Below, piece by piece: positions 60,119-64,000 of a stretch of DNA of 64,000 bases. Each line of letters begins with the position of its first letter. The stretch's first letter is position 1. The stretch lies in NCBI GenBank assembly GCA_029975475.1, contig JARKPB010000008.1, forward strand, positions 62,001-126,000. The letters are read 5' to 3'. A program made the position numbers and the translations under genes. The DNA is from Anaerolineaceae bacterium. GTDB taxonomy: Bacteria; Chloroflexota; Anaerolineae; Anaerolineales; Anaerolineaceae. Under the pieces are notes generated by a model, which searched no databases, was not told where the DNA came from, and was given only the letters and a program-made list of their open reading frames with translations.

Positions 60119-61522
60119 TTAATCAACCGGCAGCGCGGTTTCCTGGCCAGACCGGTTGGCGGACATCCAGAAGGTGAAAGGGACCGTAAGGGCGGATAAA
60201 ATAATGATAAGTATAAATGAAAGATAAAATCCATTGAGTTGATTGCCGGATCCAGTTTCAAATAAAATTCCGAAAACGGTCGACCCCAGCGAAGCGCTGA
60301 TAAACCGTATCATATGAAAGAACCCGGTTGCAGCCCCGGAGATTTGCTTTGGGGAGGCCTGGATCGCAGCCACGGTGGAAGAGGATTGAATCGCACCAAA
60401 ACCGGTGCCGAAGATCATCAGACTGAGCGCGAACAGAACCCAGCCCGCCGCGGTCATTTGATTCGAACGAAATGTGAACAAGATCAGCGCTGCCAGCCCG
60501 ATGAACAGCGTCCCGGCCAGGCAGACCCGGCGGCTGGAAATGCGGTCGGTCAAGCGACCGGCGATCGGGCTGGTCACCGCCATCATGACCGTCATGCTCA
60601 TGATGATCAACCCCGCGATCTGTTTTTCAACCCGGTTGACATCGATGAGAAACACCGGCAGGGATACCAGCAGGCCAAATTGGGTAAAGGCTTGCAGCGA
60701 GATTGGGATCACCGCGGCGATGTAATTGCGGCGGGAAAACAGGGTGAGATTAAGAAAGGGATTGTCGGTTTTGCGCTCATACCACAGGAGAGCGCTAAAG
60801 GTCAAAACGGCGAAACCAAGCAGCGAAAGGGTCAGCGGGTTAATCAGGCCGTTGCGGTCCGCCAGCGAGATGGCGATCATCCCGGCGAAGACGAAGAGGG
60901 TTACACCCGCGGCGCCTGGCCAGTCAAAGGTCGGGTTGGGAATGATGCGGTCTTTGGGAAATACCTTCCAGGCAACCAGGATGCTCAGGACGGCAAGCGG
61001 CAGGTTGATCCAGAAGATGGACTGCCAGGGAAAATGGTTGAGGAGCAGTCCGCCAATGACGGGCCCGAACGCATGTCCCAGAGAATTGATTAATGCCCAG
61101 TATCCGGTGGCGCGCCCCTGAATTTCAGCAGGAAAGTAATGGGCGATGATCCCCATGATGGTGGGCAGAATGGTGGCGACGCCGATCCCGATCAGAATAC
61201 GCGCTGCAAGAAATATGGAGAAATTTGGGGCGACGATGCACAACAGCGAACTGAGAGCCGTGATGACCATCCCGCTGATGAAGAGGCGTTTGTAGCCGAT
61301 CGCCCGGCTGAGGCTTCCGAAAACGGGAATCAGGACCGAGAAGGTCAGGGTGTAGAGGGTAATTGACCACACCGCTGAGGTTAGCGGGATGTCATAATAA
61401 GCCATGATCGAGGGAATGGCGATGGAGACAATGCTGTTGCCCATGGTGCCAATCAACGTTCCGATCAGCAAGGCTGTCAGCATTGCCCACAAGGTTGGGA
61501 TGGGCAGGTGGTTGGTGGTCAT
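60119..61522 (-). CDS. MFS drug:H+ antiporter, DHA2 (EmrB/QacA-like)
   Basis: A 467-residue, 14-helix facilitator. GTMGNSIVSIAIPSIMAYYD near the N terminus is the DHA2 motif D1 region, FGSLSRAIGYKRLFISG the loop 2-3 motif A, and GHAFGPVIGGLLLNHFPWQSIFWINLPL the motif C region. It would expel drugs or toxic compounds with proton uptake. The ATG at 61522 is chosen over a GTG three codons upstream; neither has a strong ribosome site. No adjacent regulator is seen. Confidence 0.88.
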   Translation of the reverse strand: MTTNHLPIPTLWAMLTALLIGTLIGTMGNSIVSIAIPSIMAYYDIPLTSAVWSITLYTLTFSVLIPVFGSLSRAIGYKRLFISGMVITALSSLLCIVAPNFSIFLAARILIGIGVATILPTIMGIIAHYFPAEIQGRATGYWALINSLGHAFGPVIGGLLLNHFPWQSIFWINLPLAVLSILVAWKVFPKDRIIPNPTFDWPGAAGVTLFVFAGMIAISLADRNGLINPLTLSLLGFAVLTFSALLWYERKTDNPFLNLTLFSRRNYIAAVIPISLQAFTQFGLLVSLPVFLIDVNRVEKQIAGLIIMSMTVMMAVTSPIAGRLTDRISSRRVCLAGTLFIGLAALILFTFRSNQMTAAGWVLFALSLMIFGTGFGAIQSSSTVAAIQASPKQISGAATGFFHMIRFISASLGSTVFGILFETGSGNQLNGFYLSFILIIILSALTVPFTFWMSANRSGQETALPVD

Positions 61523-61618
61523 GCGGAGCACCGGTATTCGGTCAGTATATTAAGGTGATTTGAGCGCGTTAAAGGTATCCGAAGAGTCGCCTGCATCCCG
61601 GCAGGGCTTACCCGGGTG

Positions 61619-61813
61619 TCAGGTGTGTTCTTTGGGGAGCGCATCCACATCCAGAAACGTTCCACAGGTCTGGCAGCGGCTTTGGTTGTTCAATATTTCC
61701 GTCAGGCTGGCAGACGCGCCGCACTCAGGACAGCAAATCAACCGGGCGGATTGATCCGCTGAGGAAATTTGCCGCAGCGCGGTTCTGATTTGATCAAGCA
61801 AAGCGCCTGGCAT
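61619..61813 (-). CDS. small zinc-ribbon protein
   Basis: A 64-residue protein with two CxxC knuckles (CCPECGAS near 27-34 and CQTCGTFLD near 47-55), a classic zinc ribbon. A helical N terminus precedes it. AAGGATT lies upstream of the ATG. Function is unknown; such proteins may bind nucleic acid or a partner protein. It lies between the efflux gene and the ion-transporter-family gene, downstream of the latter's terminator. Confidence 0.6.
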   Translation of the reverse strand: MPGALLDQIRTALRQISSADQSARLICCPECGASASLTEILNNQSRCQTCGTFLDVDALPKEHT

Positions 61814-61828
61814 TCGTCTAATCCTTCA

Positions 61829-61871
61829 GAAAAGGAGGCGCTCCAGGCGACTGACCGGAAACGCCTCCTTT
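61829..61871 (-). terminator. hairpin terminator of the ion-transporter-family gene
   Basis: AAAGGAGGCG (61831-61840) pairs with CGCCTCCTTT (61862-61871) over a 21-base loop, followed by TTTTC on the minus strand. Confidence 0.65.
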
Positions 61872-61894
61872 CCAACGTTCATACGCGGTAGAAC

Positions 61895-63289
61895 TTACAT
61901 CAAGATAATCGCGACGATGGTCGCAGCGGTAACGCCCAGGATGGTCGGCCAGAAATTCTTGCGGGCCAGTTCCATGGCGGGGACGCCGGTGATGGCGGAG
62001 ACGGGCAGCAGCGCCCACGGGATGATCGTTCCGCCGCCAATCCAGATCATGGAGATCTGGCCAAGCGCGGCGAGGTACTGGGTCTTGAGGCCCAGGGCTG
62101 CCGACCAGGATTGAGCGAGCGCGCCCATCAGCGGCAGGTCATTGAAGCCTGAGCCGTCCAGGCCGGTCAGACCAGCCAGGATGGTGTGCATAAACCCAAC
62201 CATCACTTTATTCATCGGGATAATCGTGCTCAGGTTTTTGATGATGTCAAGAATCAGGGGAGCGCCTTTATCGCCAAGAATGGCGGTGGCGTGATCCGGC
62301 ACGCCGACCAGGTAAAAACCGGCCACCAGGAAGACGGGCGAAAAGACCTTCATGCCAAACTGGAAGCCTTCGCGGACGTGTTCGGTGATCCGTTCCATAC
62401 CCTCAGAAAAATCGCCCTTACAATCGACCAGGCAGAAGACAGCCAGAAGGATGAGGGAGATCCCGCCCAGGACCGCGGTCGCATCGCCGCCGCGGATTTC
62501 CAGGACAATGAAGAGCACCACGGCTGCCAGGAAGACGAGGGGAACGATCCAGGAGGCGGCTTTGGCGGTCTTGCAATATTCGATTTTCGCATCCGCCTGC
62601 TCTTTGAATTTCAGGTACTCGGTTTCGGCCTCGGTGTTGTTCTTGATGTCCTTGCGAACGACGAAGAACCAGGCCACGGTCAGCGCGACGACCGCAGCCG
62701 CGATATCCAGCGGAATGGAAGCGGCGACAATATCCGCGACCGGAACGCCGGCGGCTTCCGCGGTTAATTTTGGCGCGGCCTGGATGACAAAGTCACCCGA
62801 GAGGCCAATGCCGTGTCCGAAGAGGTTCATCGCCTGGGCGGCTGAAATGGCCGGTAGGCCGGCGGCGCGGGCAGCCGGGAAGAGCACGGACCCGATCAGC
62901 GCGGTGGCGGGGGAGGGCCAGATGAAGAGCGCAAAGAGCAGCATGACCACGCCAACCACCCAGAAAGCCACCCGCGGCCCGCGCATCAGCTTCTTGAACG
63001 GCTGAACCATGAGCTGCAAAGCGCCAATTTTCTCCAGGCCTTTCGCCAGGGCGACGACGACCGAGATGATGAAGACCACATCCAACAGCACGACACCGGC
63101 TCGCACCATGCCGTTGAAAATCGTCTGCAGGCCGCCAATTGGCGTTCCCAGGGTGATCCACCCGATGAGGAACAGGCCAATGATGGCGATCACCGAAGTG
63201 TCCCGCTTCATGGCGAGGAATACAAAGATCAGAACAACAAAGGCAGCATAAACCCAGTGCGCTGCGGTCAAGACAGGAACTGCATCCAT
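61895..63289 (-). CDS. permease of the ion-transporter superfamily, substrate unknown
   Basis: A 464-residue protein with about eleven helices and two re-entrant-loop-like segments: SPATALIGSVLFPAARAAGL, and GLTGLDGSGFNDLPLMGALAQ near 375-395. This two-fold layout is seen in anion transporters of the IT superfamily (for example citrate- or short-chain fatty-acid-type carriers). A charged cytoplasmic loop (about 215-240) divides the halves. TTGGAGG lies just upstream of the ATG. It follows a FAD-oxidoreductase gene by about 110 bases; the two may be one operon for an organic acid. Confidence 0.7.
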   Translation of the reverse strand: MDAVPVLTAAHWVYAAFVVLIFVFLAMKRDTSVIAIIGLFLIGWITLGTPIGGLQTIFNGMVRAGVVLLDVVFIISVVVALAKGLEKIGALQLMVQPFKKLMRGPRVAFWVVGVVMLLFALFIWPSPATALIGSVLFPAARAAGLPAISAAQAMNLFGHGIGLSGDFVIQAAPKLTAEAAGVPVADIVAASIPLDIAAAVVALTVAWFFVVRKDIKNNTEAETEYLKFKEQADAKIEYCKTAKAASWIVPLVFLAAVVLFIVLEIRGGDATAVLGGISLILLAVFCLVDCKGDFSEGMERITEHVREGFQFGMKVFSPVFLVAGFYLVGVPDHATAILGDKGAPLILDIIKNLSTIIPMNKVMVGFMHTILAGLTGLDGSGFNDLPLMGALAQSWSAALGLKTQYLAALGQISMIWIGGGTIIPWALLPVSAITGVPAMELARKNFWPTILGVTAATIVAIILM

Positions 63290-63400
63290 TTAGACCTCCA
63301 AAGTTGATTTAGGTGAGGGCAAAAACCATGAATACATTGAGATACTGCCTGGTTCGCTCGGGTGTCCGTTTGCCTCCTGTGATAAAGAGCTGGCCTGAAT

Positions 63401-64000
63401 TCAGGCGACTGGCTTTGAGAAGAAATCTGTCATTCCTGCGGCTTCCACCTTCTGGCGGATCGCCGGGATGTCCGTGAGATAGAGGCCTTTTTCTTTCATG
63501 CGGTTGAAGTAGGTGGCGCCTGAGAAGGTGAATTTCTGCGACATGCCTTCTTCGGTTTCCATCGCTTCCCGCACGTAAGTGATCGCATCACCGATGGCCA
63601 GGCTGGTTGGGATGGTCACCCTGGGTTTTGCCAGCGCCCAGCGAACGGCATTATGCCCCGCGAGCACGCCGGTGACGATCGCCTCGGTATGGCCCACCAG
63701 CAAGCCGGCTTTTTCTCCGGCGCAGAAGAGGTTTTCCATCCCGGTAACCTGCAATTCATCGTTGCGCGGCGAGAGCGCCAGGTAGCGGATGGAGTTGCCG
63801 CGGCCGCCCGCATAGGGATCTTCGTAACGGGCGTTTTCCAGCCCCGGGACCATGCGCAGTTCTTCCAGGGGGAAGAAGGGCGTCATCAACTTGACATGGC
63901 CGGTATCCAGCAAGACCACGTTTTCGGCGAATTCAGGCAGGGCGTACTGCTGGCAGGCTTTGGTTGCCAGTTTCTCGGTGTGAACCAGGTCCTTGGGAAC
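63401..64000 (-). CDS. FAD-dependent oxidoreductase, C-terminal part (cut by window edge)
   Basis: The frame is open from the right edge, so only the last 199 codons are present. Residues NLFCAGEKAGLLVGHTEAIVTGVLAGHNA form the C-terminal FAD-contact and GidA-like helix region found in FAD-dependent family proteins related to MnmG. A C-terminal helical tail follows (FSGATYFNRMKEKGLYLTDI). Without the N-terminal nucleotide-binding part the exact family is uncertain. Its neighbour downstream is the IT-superfamily permease. Confidence 0.65.
   Translation of the reverse strand, partial: VPKDLVHTEKLATKACQQYALPEFAENVVLLDTGHVKLMTPFFPLEELRMVPGLENARYEDPYAGGRGNSIRYLALSPRNDELQVTGMENLFCAGEKAGLLVGHTEAIVTGVLAGHNAVRWALAKPRVTIPTSLAIGDAITYVREAMETEEGMSQKFTFSGATYFNRMKEKGLYLTDIPAIRQKVEAAGMTDFFSKPVA

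Noticed and set aside
1-64000. CRISPR arrays, tRNA or rRNA genes, transposons
   Set aside because: No regular repeat-spacer arrays, cloverleaf sequences, rRNA motifs or transposase genes were recognised on reading the gaps.

Overview
The window reads as one stretch of bacterial chromosome, moderately GC-rich and dense with protein genes. No rRNA, tRNA, insertion sequence, phage gene or CRISPR array was seen. The gene mix (aldehyde:ferredoxin oxidoreductase, methanol:corrinoid methyltransferase, B12-binding proteins, ADP-forming acyl-CoA synthetase, many sugar transporters, a MalT-like LuxR regulator) suggests a strict anaerobe that ferments sugars and small organic compounds. My best guess is Chloroflexota, class Anaerolineae; this is an inference from gene content, not from a marker gene.

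Layout. 1-9 kb: a cut CoA-binding gene, dCMP deaminase, a small secreted protein, glpD, an ApgM-type gene coupled to threonine synthase, and a TetR gene divergent from a membrane protein. 7.7-25.4 kb (all minus strand): a long catabolic region. In transcription order it holds a ROK repressor, a FucI/AraA-type sugar isomerase, a sugar ABC importer (lipoprotein and two permeases, no ATPase), a YicI-like GH31, an FSA-type transaldolase, and split UxaA/SuyAB-type lyase subunits. After a hairpin come a YeiH-type exporter, a LarA racemase, a creatinase-like M24 protein, a tungsten/molybdenum aldehyde oxidoreductase with its MoaD-like partner, and an MFS transporter. 25.5-30.6 kb: PepD, then (plus strand) an MFS transporter coupled to a GH31 that carries the full YihQ sulfoquinovosidase signature.

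Together these genes suggest complete anaerobic use of sulfoquinovose. The sugar is released from glycolipid, isomerised to sulfofructose, and cut by transaldolase to sulfolactaldehyde. AOR would oxidise this to sulfolactate, LarA would racemise it, SuyAB-like lyase would split it to pyruvate and sulfite, and YeiH would export the sulfite. The sulfoquinovosidase call rests on residues visible in the sequence. The roles of AOR and LarA in this pathway are inference and would be new.

30.6-46.6 kb: a DUF4914-like P-loop protein, putrescine aminotransferase with an SSS symporter, a decayed 600-bp gap, a membrane-anchored alpha/beta hydrolase, a MalT-like regulator, dUTPase, ADP-forming acyl-CoA synthetase, a LacI regulator and a secreted surface protein. 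46.9-50.5 kb: mtaC-mtaB for methanol, behind a promoter overlapped by a LacI-type palindrome, then malic enzyme. 50.5-64 kb (minus strand): a lipid-linked glycosyltransferase pair, a four-gene operon of unknown function built round a B12-binding protein and a P-loop protein, a calcium-type P-ATPase, a drug-efflux MFS, a zinc-ribbon protein, an ion-transporter-family permease and the end of a FAD oxidoreductase.
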